A DNA stretch of 64,000 nucleotides from assembly GCF_900113735.1 (NCBI RefSeq), contig NZ_FOQM01000021.1, positions 62,001-126,000 on the forward strand, given 5' to 3'. The notes beneath the pieces are model-generated. The model saw only the letters and a program-made list of their open reading frames with translations, had not been told where the DNA came from and searched no databases. The stretch comes from Bradyrhizobium sp. Gha (lineage in GTDB: Bacteria > Pseudomonadota > Alphaproteobacteria > Rhizobiales > Xanthobacteraceae). How positions within the stretch are numbered: position 1 is the first letter of the stretch; the number at the start of each line of letters is the position of its first letter. Position numbers and translations under genes: made by a program. Positions 18,740 through 28,009 of the stretch are shown here, in pieces.

Positions 18740-19882
18740 CTAGCGCTTGCCGAACCACTCCTCGTAGATCCGCTGGTAGATGTCGCGCTCGCGCAGCCCC
18801 AGAAGTGCTTCGTTGACCTGCTTGCGCAACGGACTGCCGGTCGGAAAGACGATGCCGTAATCTTCCCTGTGAAACACCTCGCCTACGATCCGTGCCGAAC
18901 TCTGGCCGTCGTGGGTCGTGTAGTAGAGCAGGGCGGGTGCATCGAACACGACCGCGTCGACCTGTTGCTTCAACAGGGCATTATAGAGGTCGTCGACTTT
19001 CTCGAACTCGACCATGTGAGCACTGACCTCGTTCAGATAGGCTGTCGCCGTGCTTCCTCGGGTCGTGCCGACGGTCTTGCCGACGAGATCCTGCGGACCG
19101 TTGATCGGGCCCCTGATCTGCTGGACCGTGAGTGAAGCGGTCAGCTGCGCCGTATAGAAGGCGACGAAGACCACGCCGGTGAACATCCACAGCACGGCGA
19201 CTATCCGCGCCATCCAGTGCCGGGGCATCTGGTCGGCCTGAGTGGCCAACGTGCCCGCAGCCCAAAACATCGCATGGAAGATTCCCGGGAAATATTTCCG
19301 GGTTGGAATGATTCCGCTGTGATGCGTTCGCTCGACCAGGAACATCAGATGAGCCGGCACGAGGATCAGCAGAAGCGCAATGCCGAGCCACACCAGCAGG
19401 GTCCGTGAGACGAACAGTTGCATCAACTCGCGCAACGGATTGGCTTCGACATTGACGGCCGTGCCACGCACCAGAATTTGCAAACCCGAGTTCATGATCG
19501 GCAGAGAGAAGTCGAATTTGTCCTCCCGCTCCGACGTGATCGAGATGGCCGCGATGGCGAGATCGGCCCGTCCACTTCCCACGGCGTCAAGCAATTCGCT
19601 CACATCGGGCAACACGAGGTATTCGGTCTCGCGGTTCAGTCGTTGGCCGATGCTGTTCCAGAGCTCGATACTGAAGCCGCTCAGCGTGCCGTTCTTCTCG
19701 ACGACCATGGGCGGCACTATTCGGGTCGCCACCCGGAGCTTGGCAGTCTCGGCTTGAGCCGCGGACCAGGTCAGGCAGAACAGCAGTGCCAACGCCAGCC
19801 CTCGGGCGGCCTCGGCCGCGATCGCCCAAGGCGGTCGAGCGGCTCGAGCGCGAGAGCTGGTCGCCGGTTGCGGACGAGTCAT
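18740..19882 (-). CDS. ionotropic glutamate receptor-like ligand-gated channel (prokaryotic iGluR / GluR0 type)
   Basis: 380-aa membrane protein. A signal peptide ends near residue 45. The first half of a family-3 solute-binding domain (about 47-145) contains Arg119 in SITSEREDKFDFS, the position that normally binds the ligand alpha-carboxylate. Then come M1 (about 160-183), a re-entrant pore loop (about 199-220) and M2 (about 227-253) ending in FYTAQLTASLTV, comparable to SYTANLAAF of animal receptors. The second binding-domain half (about 260-380) has Asp314 in VVFDAPALLYY. The pore loop reads WAAGTLATQADQMP and lacks the K+ filter TVGYG of GluR0. The start was set at ATG 19882; the frame is open to 20005 but without signal-peptide logic. 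Ion selectivity and ligand are unknown. Confidence 0.78.
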   Translation of the reverse strand: MTRPQPATSSRARAARPPWAIAAEAARGLALALLFCLTWSAAQAETAKLRVATRIVPPMVVEKNGTLSGFSIELWNSIGQRLNRETEYLVLPDVSELLDAVGSGRADLAIAAISITSEREDKFDFSLPIMNSGLQILVRGTAVNVEANPLRELMQLFVSRTLLVWLGIALLLILVPAHLMFLVERTHHSGIIPTRKYFPGIFHAMFWAAGTLATQADQMPRHWMARIVAVLWMFTGVVFVAFYTAQLTASLTVQQIRGPINGPQDLVGKTVGTTRGSTATAYLNEVSAHMVEFEKVDDLYNALLKQQVDAVVFDAPALLYYTTHDGQSSARIVGEVFHREDYGIVFPTGSPLRKQVNEALLGLRERDIYQRIYEEWFGKR

Positions 19883-20177
19883 CGATGGTTTCCGGTCTCG
19901 GACCACCCCGTCGGGGACAGTCCCGTCAGGATTGATGGCCCAGTCCAATATAAAACACCATCCCTTGCGCTGCCTGACGCACGAAACACCCAATCCGCGG
20001 ATCAATCGTAGCGCGAAAATATACCGATTTACCGAATTTGCGATTTATAGCAGGAGAACTCCCCACCTCGTCCTGAATCTGGAACATTCGCGCCGAGTAG
20101 CCCGCCCCCGACGTAGGCCCGAGGAGGGCCCGGTAGGTCCTTCCTCGATGCTTTGCGAGTGATCACGAATTCGTCCT

Positions 20178-20204
20178 TTGCAAGCGCAACCGGCTTTGTT
20201 ATAC
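20178..20204 (+). promoter_or_regulatory. candidate promoter of tRNA-Asn
   Basis: TTGCAA at 20178-20183 and TTATAC at 20199-20204, spacing 15 nt (16 nt if TTTGCA is used). Transcription would start about 25 nt before the tRNA 5' end, a reasonable leader length. The match to the sigma-70 consensus is partial. Confidence 0.35.
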
Positions 20205-20235
20205 GCAGCCGCGCGCGAACGAACGGTTCGCCTTT

Positions 20236-20310
20236 TCCTCGGTAGCTCAGCGGTAGAGCATCCGACTGTTAATCGGATGGTCGCTGGTTCGAATCCAGCC
20301 CGGGGAGCCA
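20236..20310 (+). tRNA. tRNA-Asn (GTT)
   Basis: Cloverleaf with acceptor stem TCCTCGG/CCGGGGA (one G-T wobble), discriminator G and encoded CCA at 20308-20310. The anticodon stem is CCGA/TCGG with loop CTGTTAA (anticodon GTT). The T arm contains GGTTCGAATCC. Confidence 0.96.
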
Positions 20311-20505
20311 AATTCCGCTTCATATTCAAGAGGTTGCGATCGCCGCTGGTGCTGCGCGGAATGTTGCTCGATCGTTCTCTCAACGTTCTCGCGCGGGAAG
20401 CCAGCACAGAATCGTCGAGCGGATGTGTGCGGCGGCAGCACGATCGCCGCGTGGGCAGCACCAAATCGACTTAATTCAAATCAAGCTTGGCATGGCCGGC
20501 CTCTT

Positions 20506-20700
20506 ATGGAGCTGATTCCCATGCCCGACATCGAGATCGACCGCGCCCATCAGGCCCCCTCGATTCGACCGGCCGATATCCCCGAGTTGAGCGACGACGA
20601 ATGCCTGGCGTGTCTCGCCCGGGCGGTCGAGACGCCCGATTCGGCACGGCTGGGCGAAGTGGCGGCCCTGATCGGGCGGCTTGCCGTCGCGATCGAATAG
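20506..20700 (+). CDS. small hypothetical protein (64 aa)
   Basis: Acidic protein with the segment IPELSDDECLACLARAVETP and a hydrophobic C-terminal helix ending LIGRLAVAIE. No domain is recognised. Two in-frame ATGs (20506 and 20521) are possible; the second gives a 59-aa form beginning MPDIEIDRAHQ. It is the only coherent frame between tRNA-Asn and the methyltransferase gene, and its codon use matches its neighbours. Function unknown. Confidence 0.5.
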   Translation: MELIPMPDIEIDRAHQAPSIRPADIPELSDDECLACLARAVETPDSARLGEVAALIGRLAVAIE

Positions 20701-20836
20701 CCTAATCATCTCCGATGAGTGCGTTGCCTGGCCGTTGGCTGGCGGGCCAACGGACGTGTTGCGTTTTCGCGGTGCCTGTTCCAAAGATGCCGCCAATTCA
20801 TTCCCGCGGCATCGTCCGCCATGCAGGGTTCCGCAA

Positions 20837-21499
20837 ATGTCCGGTTTTTCGACCGCGCGCCAAAAAATGGTCGATGGCCAGGTGCGCACCAATGATGTCA
20901 CCGATCGCCGCATTCTCGATGCCATGCTCACGGTTCCCCGCGAGGCGTTTGTGCCGGCGAGCCGCCAGGCCCTGGCCTATCTCGACCTCGATCTCGACGT
21001 CGGCGAGGGCGCTTCCAAGCGCTATCTGCTCAAGCCGCAGCTGATCGGCAAGTTGCTCCAGGCCGCCGAGATCGGCGAGGGCGACAACGTGCTGGTCGTC
21101 GGTTGTGCCACCGGCTACCTCGCCGCGCTGACCGCCAAGCTTGCGCGCCACGTCACTGCAACGGAATGCGATTCGGCGCTGGTGGCAAAAGCCACGGATG
21201 CGCTTGCCGCGAGCGGCCTCACCAACGTGACTTGCAAGGCCGCGCCATGCGCCGAGGGCGACCCATCTGCCGCGCCCTATGACGTGATCGTCCTCAACGG
21301 CGCCACCGAGGTGACGCCGGATGGGCTGTTCGGCCAGCTCAAGGAGGGGGGACGCCTGGTGGGTGTCTCGGCCGAATCCCGGCCGTCGCGCGCCATGATT
21401 GTGACGCGCTCCCACGGCGAATTCGGCTACCGGCCCCTGTTCGACGCCGCAGCCCCGGTGCTTCCCGGGCTGGAACGGGCTGCCGCGTTCGTCTTCTGA
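20837..21499 (+). CDS. protein-L-isoaspartate O-methyltransferase-like protein (divergent)
   Basis: 220-aa Rossmann-fold methyltransferase of the PCMT family. The N-terminal ARQKMVDGQVRTNDVTDRRI block and VPREAFVP are typical. The SAM loop reads VLVVGCATGYLAAL, in place of the usual VLEIGTGSGYQAA. The peptide-binding GxTISQP motif of repair enzymes is replaced by KRYLLKPQL, so genuine isoaspartate repair is doubtful. The start at ATG 20837 gives the normal family N-terminus. It lies upstream of tolC, an arrangement I recall from other Bradyrhizobium-type genomes. It may be a SAM-binding protein with another substrate. Confidence 0.75.
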   Translation: MSGFSTARQKMVDGQVRTNDVTDRRILDAMLTVPREAFVPASRQALAYLDLDLDVGEGASKRYLLKPQLIGKLLQAAEIGEGDNVLVVGCATGYLAALTAKLARHVTATECDSALVAKATDALAASGLTNVTCKAAPCAEGDPSAAPYDVIVLNGATEVTPDGLFGQLKEGGRLVGVSAESRPSRAMIVTRSHGEFGYRPLFDAAAPVLPGLERAAAFVF

Positions 21500-21607
21500 C
21501 GGCCGAAACCCCGTTAAAATCCCGTTCCGAATCAGAAGTGTGGCCGGGATGCTGCACGTGAAGAGTTTCCGCTGAGAACTACCCTGAGGTAGTTCCGTCG
21601 CGCTTGA

Positions 21608-21630
21608 CCCCGTCCTATGTTGCGACGGGG
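21608..21630. promoter_or_regulatory. 7-bp hairpin between the PCMT-like gene and tolC
   Basis: CCCCGTC (21608-21614), 9-nt loop, GACGGGG (21624-21630). There is no T run on either side, so it is a weak candidate for a terminator of the upstream gene or a regulatory hairpin upstream of tolC. Confidence 0.3.
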
Positions 21631-21703
21631 GCCACGAGTCCACTCGATACGGTAACCAGGTTCGCGGGCACGGGCCTGGCGTGAGAATGAACGGATTTCA
21701 GGG

Positions 21704-23110
21704 ATGCATGGGGTGAAGCTTTTCACCGGAGCAGCGGTTTCGGTCCTCCTGACGGCGTTAGCCGGACCGGTGCCTGCGTTGGCGGATACGATCGAGGCAG
21801 CTCTGGTGCGCGCCTATCAGAACAATCCGCAGCTCAACGCGCAGCGCGCGCAGGTGCGATCGACCGACGAGAACGTGCCGCAGGCGCTTTCCGGCTATCG
21901 CCCCAAGGTCGCTGTCACGGCGAGCGCTGGCTATCAATACACGGATACGAACACCACGGCCGGTGGATCGCCGACTGCGATCGTGCGGACCGAAATCCAC
22001 GGCGCCAACGCGCCGCGCAGCGTCGGTGTGACGGCGACGCAGAACCTGTACAACGGCAATCAGACTGCCAACCGGACCCGTGCCGCCGAGAGCCAGGTCT
22101 CCGGTGCGCGTGAAGCGTTGCGCGTGCTGGAGCAGACCGTTCTGCTGCAGGCCGCCACGGTCTACATGGACTATCTGCGCGATTCCGCGACCTTGGAAGT
22201 CCAGCGCAGCAACGTGCGCGTGCTCGAGCAGACGCTGAAGCAGACGCGCGACCGCTTCAACGTGGGTGAGGTGACCCGTACCGACGTCGCGCAATCCGAG
22301 GCGCAGTTGGCAGCCGGCAATACCCAGGCGTTGACCGCCGAATCGAACCTGACCACGACCCGCTCCAACTTCCGGCGCATCATCGGCAACGAGCCGAGCA
22401 ACCTCGCGCCGGGCGCGCCTGTCGACCGTTATCTGCCGGGCACGCTCGCGTCCGCGGTCAGCCTGAGCCTGGTCGAGAATCCGAACGTCACCGCCGGAAT
22501 GTACGGCATCGACGTCAACTACCTTCAGGTGAAGATCAACGAGGGTGCGCTGCTGCCGACGATCAACTTCCAGGTCGCGGCGACCCAGTCCTACGAGCAG
22601 ACCATGACGATCTTCCGCTCGTTCGGCGCCTCGGCGGTCGCCTCGATCAATGCGCCGATCTATCAGGGCGGTGCGGAATATTCGTTGATCCGCCAGTCCA
22701 AGGAAAATCTGGCGCAGCAGCGTCTCAACCTCGAAACCACCCGCGACCAGACCCGCGCCAACGTGGTGACGGCGTGGGGTCAGCTGCAGGCGGGCAAGGC
22801 GCAGGTGCAGTCGGCGCAGGCCCAGGTCACCGCGTCCGAGATCGCGCTGAACGGCGTGCGCGAAGAAGCAAAGGCCGGTCAGCGCACGACGCTCGACGTG
22901 CTCAATGCGCAGCAGGCGCTGGTCAACGCGCGCGTCGCGCTGGTTACTGCACAGCACGACCGGGTCGTTGCATCCTACAACGTGCTTGCCGCCGTCGGCC
23001 GCCTTGCACCGCAGGTGCTCGGTCTCAACACCACGGTCTACGACCCGAGCGTGCACTACCAGCAGGTCCGCGACAGCTGGGCCGGCGTGCGCACGCCTGA
23101 CGGACGCTGA
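21704..23110 (+). CDS. tolC: TolC family outer membrane protein (type I secretion/efflux)
   Basis: Outer membrane trimeric channel subunit (468 aa) for type I secretion and drug efflux. A signal peptide covers about residues 1-27, with cleavage after PALA. Two OEP repeats follow; the first starts DTIEAALVRAYQNNPQLNAQ and the second contains NYLQVKINEGALLPTINF. This is the TIGR01844-like architecture of free TolC proteins, unlike the lipoprotein-type NodT gene at 7536. It is followed by a strong hairpin terminator at 23123-23156. Confidence 0.88.
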   Translation: MHGVKLFTGAAVSVLLTALAGPVPALADTIEAALVRAYQNNPQLNAQRAQVRSTDENVPQALSGYRPKVAVTASAGYQYTDTNTTAGGSPTAIVRTEIHGANAPRSVGVTATQNLYNGNQTANRTRAAESQVSGAREALRVLEQTVLLQAATVYMDYLRDSATLEVQRSNVRVLEQTLKQTRDRFNVGEVTRTDVAQSEAQLAAGNTQALTAESNLTTTRSNFRRIIGNEPSNLAPGAPVDRYLPGTLASAVSLSLVENPNVTAGMYGIDVNYLQVKINEGALLPTINFQVAATQSYEQTMTIFRSFGASAVASINAPIYQGGAEYSLIRQSKENLAQQRLNLETTRDQTRANVVTAWGQLQAGKAQVQSAQAQVTASEIALNGVREEAKAGQRTTLDVLNAQQALVNARVALVTAQHDRVVASYNVLAAVGRLAPQVLGLNTTVYDPSVHYQQVRDSWAGVRTPDGR

Positions 23111-23122
23111 TTGCCGAGTTCT

Positions 23123-23156
23123 CCGGTCGGCCTCGCAAACAGACGAGGCTGACCGG
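23123..23156 (+). terminator. terminator of tolC
   Basis: 13-bp stem with one G-T wobble: CCGGTCGGCCTCG (23123-23135), 8-nt loop, CGAGGCTGACCGG (23144-23156), followed by the T-containing CGCTTTGCTTGC. It starts 12 nt after the tolC stop. Confidence 0.7.
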
Positions 23157-23411
23157 CGCTTTGCTTGCAATCATCAAAATCCCTGACATAGCCTTGCTTT
23201 GAAGCTGCGGGTCGATTCGCCTGCATTCGGTGTTGCGTGAGTGATGCTTAAGTGGCGGGGCAGGGGCGCACCGCCTCACGTTGAGCCGTGATCTGGGGAC
23301 AAGTCTGGCTGTCGCGACGAAAATGTCGTGGCACACGTCCGGAACAGGCCAATCCTGTCGTGCTTGGTGTTAAACAACGCATGCGAAGGCGTTGATGATG
23401 TGGAGTCGGAG

Positions 23412-24182
23412 ATGACGCAGCCTGCAAAGGTCACAGAACCCTCCATGGAGGAGATTCTGGCCTCGATCCGGCGCATCATTGCCGATGATGAGGCCAAGCC
23501 GCCGCCAGCAGAGGCAGCAAAGCCTTCGGCGGCTGCGCCCGCAGCAAAGCCGCAGGCGATGGCTGACGTTCCACCATCCAAGATCGCACCCGCAAAACCT
23601 GCCGCTGAAAAGCCCGCGCCACCGCCGGCCGCAAAACCTGCGCCGGCACCACCACCTCCACCCGCAGCGGAGTCCGGCGCCAACAGCCAGGACGATATCG
23701 ACGCGCTGCTGGCCGGGCTCGATACGGCCACCGCGGCGCCCGAGATCCGCGCGCCGGAACCCGAGCCCGAACCTGAACCCGACGTGCTCGAATTGACCGA
23801 CGATATGGCGATGGACCCGGAGCCGACACCAGCGCCGCCGCCGCCGAGCTTCCACAAGGTCGAGCCGCGCGATGATCTCGAATTCGCGGAGGCGCCGCCG
23901 CCGCGTCCGACACCTGCGCCATCCTATGCGCCGGTGGATTTCAACCCGCCGCCGCTGCCGCCGCAGCAGCCGATTCTGGCTCAGTCGACTGTCTCGGCCG
24001 TCGAATCCGCCTTCAACTCGTTGGCCCACACCGTGCTCAGCAGCAATGCGCGGACGCTGGAGGATCTGGTCAAGGAGATGCTGCGTCCGATGCTGAAATC
24101 CTGGCTCGACGACAATCTGCCGGGCCTGGTCGAACGCATCGTGAAGGCCGAAATCGAGCGCGTCTCGCGCGGGGGGCGCTGA
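23412..24182 (+). CDS. popZ: PopZ-like polar organising protein (DUF2497)
   Basis: 256-aa protein with the PopZ architecture. It has a short N-terminal helix EPSMEEILASIRRIIADDE, a long Pro/Ala/Glu-rich disordered linker (about residues 35-180), and a C-terminal helical oligomerisation region with LEDLVKEMLRPMLKSWLDDN. In Caulobacter PopZ forms a polar matrix that anchors the chromosome origin via ParB and recruits signalling proteins; in polar-growing rhizobia it marks a cell pole. The ATG at 23412 is preceded by a GGAG site. An inverted repeat CAACGC/GCGTTG (23375-23394) and a GAGTC (CcrM-type) site at 23403 lie just upstream. valS follows on the same strand after about 130 nt. Confidence 0.8.
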   Translation: MTQPAKVTEPSMEEILASIRRIIADDEAKPPPAEAAKPSAAAPAAKPQAMADVPPSKIAPAKPAAEKPAPPPAAKPAPAPPPPPAAESGANSQDDIDALLAGLDTATAAPEIRAPEPEPEPEPDVLELTDDMAMDPEPTPAPPPPSFHKVEPRDDLEFAEAPPPRPTPAPSYAPVDFNPPPLPPQQPILAQSTVSAVESAFNSLAHTVLSSNARTLEDLVKEMLRPMLKSWLDDNLPGLVERIVKAEIERVSRGGR

Positions 24183-24311
24183 GGCAAGCCGCACGGCCCC
24201 GATAAAGCCCTGCTCCTGTATCATATTTGACCTGCCGGTCGGGCCGGAAAGCCCTTTTGCCGCTGAGCTTTCCGTTGACTTGAACCCCGCGCGCGGCTTT
24301 CTAGCAGCCCC

Positions 24312-27188
24312 ATGATCGAGAAAAACTACCAGCCCGCCGATATCGAAGCCCGCATGTCCGTGGTGTGGGAGGACAGCCTTGCCTTCAAGGCCGGCCGTCC
24401 CGACCGCCGCGACGCAGTGCCCTTCACCATCGTGATCCCGCCGCCGAACGTGACGGGCTCGCTGCATATGGGTCACGCCCTCAACAACACGCTCCAGGAC
24501 ATCCTGTGCCGTTTCGAGCGGATGCGGGGCCGCGACGTGCTGTGGCAGCCCGGTACCGACCATGCCGGCATCGCCACCCAGATGGTGGTCGAGCGCCAGC
24601 TGATGGAGCGCCAGCAGCCTGGCCGCCGCGAGATGGGCCGCGAGAAGTTTCTGGAGCGAGTCTGGGAGTGGAAGGCCGAGAGCGGCGACACCATCATCAA
24701 CCAGCTCAAGCGCCTCGGCGCCTCCTGCGACTGGTCCCGTGAGCGCTTCACCATGGACGAGGGCCTGTCGAAGGCCGTGGTCAAGGTGTTCGTCGAGCTG
24801 CATCGCGATGGCTTGATCTACAAGGACAAGCGCCTGGTGAACTGGGACACCAAGCTCTTGACCGCGATCTCCGATCTCGAAGTGCAGCAGACCGAGGTGA
24901 AGGGTCACCTCTGGTATCTGCGCTATCCGATCGAAGGCAAGACCTTCAACCCCGAGGATCCCACGACCTTTATCGTGGTTGCGACGACGCGTCCCGAGAC
25001 CATGCTCGGCGATACCGGCGTCGCCGTGCATCCCGAGGACGAACGCTATCGGAAGCTGGTCGGCAAGAACGTTGTGCTGCCGCTGGTCGGCCGCAAGATC
25101 AAGATCGTCGCGGACGAATATTCCGATCCCGAGAAGGGCTCGGGCGCAGTGAAGGTGACGCCGGCGCACGACTTCAACGATTTCGAGGTCGGCAATCGCC
25201 ACGGCCTGCGCCGCATCAGCGTGCTCGACAAGGAAGGTTGCCTCGATCTCCTCGACAACGAGGAGTACCTGCGCGGCCTGCCGGAAGGCGCATTGCAATT
25301 CGCCGAGGAGTTCAACAAGGTCGACCGCTTCGTGGCGCGCAAGCGCATCGTCGAGCGGCTGGAATCGTTCGGCTTCGTCGAGCGAATCGAGCCGCACACC
25401 CACATGGTGCCGCATGGCGACCGCTCCAACAGCGTGATCGAGCCGTATCTGACCGACCAGTGGTACGTCGACGCCAAGACCCTGGCAAAACCGGCGATCG
25501 CGGCGGTACGTTCGGGCGAGACGTCGTTCGTCCCGAAGAACTGGGAAAAGACCTATTTCGAGTGGATGGAGAACATCCAGCCCTGGTGCATCTCGCGCCA
25601 GCTGTGGTGGGGGCACCAGATCCCGGCGTGGTACGGTCCTGACGGCAAGGTGTTCGTCGCGGAGACCGAGGAAGAGGCCGTCAGCCACGCGCTCGGCTAT
25701 TACGTCGAGCAGGACGTCATCACGGTCGAGCAGGGCCGCGAGATGGCGCTCGATCGCAACAAGCGCGAGGGCTTCATCACGCGCGACGAGGACGTGCTCG
25801 ACACCTGGTTCTCCTCGGCGCTGTGGCCGTTCTCGACCCTCGGCTGGCCCGAAGACGCGCCCGAAGTGCAGCGCTACTACCCGACCAACGCGCTGGTGAC
25901 CGGCTTCGACATCATCTTCTTCTGGGTCGCCCGGATGATGATGATGGGCCTGCACTTCATGAAGGAGGTGCCGTTCTCGACGATCTACATCCACGCCCTC
26001 GTCCGCGACGAGAAGGGCGCCAAGATGTCGAAGTCGAAGGGCAATGTCATCGATCCGCTCCACCTGATCGACGAATATGGCGCGGACGCGCTGCGCTTTA
26101 CGCTGGCCGCAATGGCGGCGCAGGGACGCGACATCAAGCTCGCCACCAGCCGCGTCGAGGGCTACCGCAATTTCGCGACCAAGCTGTGGAACGCCTCGCG
26201 CTTCGCGGAGATGAACCACTGCGCGGTGCCCGAGGGGTTCGAGCCGGCCAAGGCGAAGGAAACGCTGAATCGCTGGATCGCTCATGAGAGCGCCCACACC
26301 ACGCGCGAGGTGACCGAGGCCATCGAGGCCTATCGCTTCAACGATGCCGCGGGCAGCATCTACCGCTTCGTCTGGAACGTCTATTGCGACTGGTATGTCG
26401 AGCTCGCCAAGCCCGTGCTGCTCGGCCCCGACAGTCCGGCCAAGGATGAGACCCGCGCCATGGTCGCCTGGGCACGGGACGAGATTTTGAAGCTGTTGCA
26501 TCCCTTCATGCCCTTCATCACGGAAGAGCTGTGGGAGGTCACGGCCAAGCGCGACGGCCTGCTCGCACTGGCGCCCTGGCCGCTGAAGCCATCCGGGCCG
26601 ACGCCGGAGCAGCTCGCGATGCTCGCGGCTGCGGCCGGACCGACTGATCCGTTGATCACGCCTGCGTTCGTGATGCCGATCTTCGATCATGCCGACTTCA
26701 CCGATCCCAAGGCGGAAGCCGAGATCGGCTGGGTCATCGACCTCGTCACGCAGATCCGCTCGGTGCGCGCGGAGATGAACATTGCGCCGGCGACGCTGAC
26801 TGCACTGGTGCTCGCGGGGGCCTCGGCCGAGACCAGGGAACGTGCGCCGCGCTGGACCGACGTCATCAAGCGCATGGCGCGGCTGTCGGATATCTCCTTC
26901 GCGGATCGTGCGCCTGACGGAGCCGTTCAGTTGCTCGTCCGCGGCGAGGTGGCGGCGCTGCCGCTCAAGGGCGTCATCGACATTGCCGCCGAGCGTACGC
27001 GGCTCGACAAGGAAATCGGCAAGGCCGAGGCCGACATCAAGCGTGCCGAATCGAAGCTCGCGAACGAAAAGTTCGTCGCGAACGCGGCCGAGGAGGTCGT
27101 CGAGGAGGAGCGCGAAAAGCGCGAGGCGGCGCTGGCCCGCAAGGCCAAGCTGCTCGAAGCGCTGGAGCGGCTGAAGCAGGCGTCGTGA
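24312..27188 (+). CDS. valS: valyl-tRNA synthetase
   Basis: Class I aminoacyl-tRNA synthetase (958 aa) charging tRNA-Val. The HIGH motif is in PPPNVTGSLHMGHALNNTL. An editing domain is inserted in the Rossmann fold (TTRPETMLGDTGVAVHPED). The KMSKS loop is AKMSKSKGNVIDP. A C-terminal coiled-coil arm with many Lys/Glu/Ala residues ends the protein, as expected for ValRS. Full length. Very long antisense frames over this gene are artefacts of high G+C third positions. Confidence 0.96.
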   Translation: MIEKNYQPADIEARMSVVWEDSLAFKAGRPDRRDAVPFTIVIPPPNVTGSLHMGHALNNTLQDILCRFERMRGRDVLWQPGTDHAGIATQMVVERQLMERQQPGRREMGREKFLERVWEWKAESGDTIINQLKRLGASCDWSRERFTMDEGLSKAVVKVFVELHRDGLIYKDKRLVNWDTKLLTAISDLEVQQTEVKGHLWYLRYPIEGKTFNPEDPTTFIVVATTRPETMLGDTGVAVHPEDERYRKLVGKNVVLPLVGRKIKIVADEYSDPEKGSGAVKVTPAHDFNDFEVGNRHGLRRISVLDKEGCLDLLDNEEYLRGLPEGALQFAEEFNKVDRFVARKRIVERLESFGFVERIEPHTHMVPHGDRSNSVIEPYLTDQWYVDAKTLAKPAIAAVRSGETSFVPKNWEKTYFEWMENIQPWCISRQLWWGHQIPAWYGPDGKVFVAETEEEAVSHALGYYVEQDVITVEQGREMALDRNKREGFITRDEDVLDTWFSSALWPFSTLGWPEDAPEVQRYYPTNALVTGFDIIFFWVARMMMMGLHFMKEVPFSTIYIHALVRDEKGAKMSKSKGNVIDPLHLIDEYGADALRFTLAAMAAQGRDIKLATSRVEGYRNFATKLWNASRFAEMNHCAVPEGFEPAKAKETLNRWIAHESAHTTREVTEAIEAYRFNDAAGSIYRFVWNVYCDWYVELAKPVLLGPDSPAKDETRAMVAWARDEILKLLHPFMPFITEELWEVTAKRDGLLALAPWPLKPSGPTPEQLAMLAAAAGPTDPLITPAFVMPIFDHADFTDPKAEAEIGWVIDLVTQIRSVRAEMNIAPATLTALVLAGASAETRERAPRWTDVIKRMARLSDISFADRAPDGAVQLLVRGEVAALPLKGVIDIAAERTRLDKEIGKAEADIKRAESKLANEKFVANAAEEVVEEEREKREAALARKAKLLEALERLKQAS

Positions 27189-27205
27189 TGTCGCGCCATT
27201 CCGAG

Positions 27206-27247
27206 CGGCTCGAAGAGCCGAAACCCGGAAGCTCGAGGTTCCGGGTT
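27206..27247. terminator. tandem hairpins between convergent valS and the glycosylase gene
   Basis: Two consecutive stem-loops: CGGCTC-GAA-GAGCCG (27206-27220) and AACCCGGAA (27222-27230), 8-nt loop, TTCCGGGTT (27239-27247). They sit in the 88-nt gap between two converging genes and could terminate both transcripts. Confidence 0.55.
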
Positions 27248-27276
27248 CGCTGCTACGAATCGCCCCGGAACGACAA

Positions 27277-27879
27277 CTACTTCGGAAACGGCTTGCTCAA
27301 GAATTTCGACCCCCTGACGCCATAGCGCCAGGGCAGCTCGACAGCCTTGGTGATGCCGATGCGGATGCCGGTCGCGACCTCGACGTGCTCGGTTCGTGCA
27401 TGCAGTGCGATCGGTGGGCGGTCCAGGGGCAGGGTGTTGTGCGCAATCGTGATGCCGAGCGCCTCTGTCAGCTTGCCTGGGCCCGAGCACAATGCGTGCA
27501 CGTCCTGGAGATGGCGACGGCGGCGCATCGCCGTGATCCCATGCGTCGGCTCCAGCGCGCGGATCAAGACGGCGGCGGCCGACCCGGCCCGCTCGCAGAC
27601 GAAGTTCACGCACCAGTGGATGCCGTAGGAACGGTAGACATAGGCAAAGCCGGGTGGACCGAACATGATCTGGTTCCGCGGCGTCGGGCCGTTGTAGGAG
27701 TGCGCAGCCGGCTCGGTATGATGATAGGCCTCCACCTCCACGATGATGCCGCCGACACCGTCGACCAGCATGGTCGCGCCGATCAGATCGGGCGCGACCT
27801 CGCGGACATCGCGGTCGAAAAAGGACCGCTTCAGGAGCTTGCCCAGCCGTGGTGTGGAAGTGTTCGAGACTGGAGCCAT
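27277..27879 (-). CDS. DNA-3-methyladenine glycosylase (AAG/MPG family)
   Basis: Base-excision repair glycosylase (200 aa) that removes alkylated purines from DNA. The catalytic glutamate lies in [20 protein letters not shown]. The DNA-intercalation and base-pocket blocks [20 protein letters not shown] and [13 protein letters not shown] are present, with spacing normal for the family. ATG at 27879. Divergent from lipA and convergent with valS. Confidence 0.9.
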   Translation of the reverse strand: MAPVSNTSTPRLGKLLKRSFFDRDVREVAPDLIGATMLVDGVGGIIVEVEAYHHTEPAAHSYNGPTPRNQIMFGPPGFAYVYRSYGIHWCVNFVCERAGSAAAVLIRALEPTHGITAMRRRRHLQDVHALCSGPGKLTEALGITIAHNTLPLDRPPIALHARTEHVEVATGIRIGITKAVELPWRYGVRGSKFLSKPFPK

Positions 27880-28009
27880 TCGAGGTGAGAATCGCCTGAG
27901 AACAGAGCAGGATATTGCCCATATCTGCCATGTTCCCTGAAGCGGCGCGAGCCGGGTTGCGGCAGGCAGCCAGACCGACTAGGTAGGACCTGAACAGACC
28001 GGACGGATC

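Noticed and set aside
23370-26690. Very long minus-strand ORF (1106 codons) over popZ and valS
   Set aside because: Antisense to two clear genes; composition (Arg, His, Asp, Gly rich) is what GC-rich antisense frames give, and no domain is recognisable.
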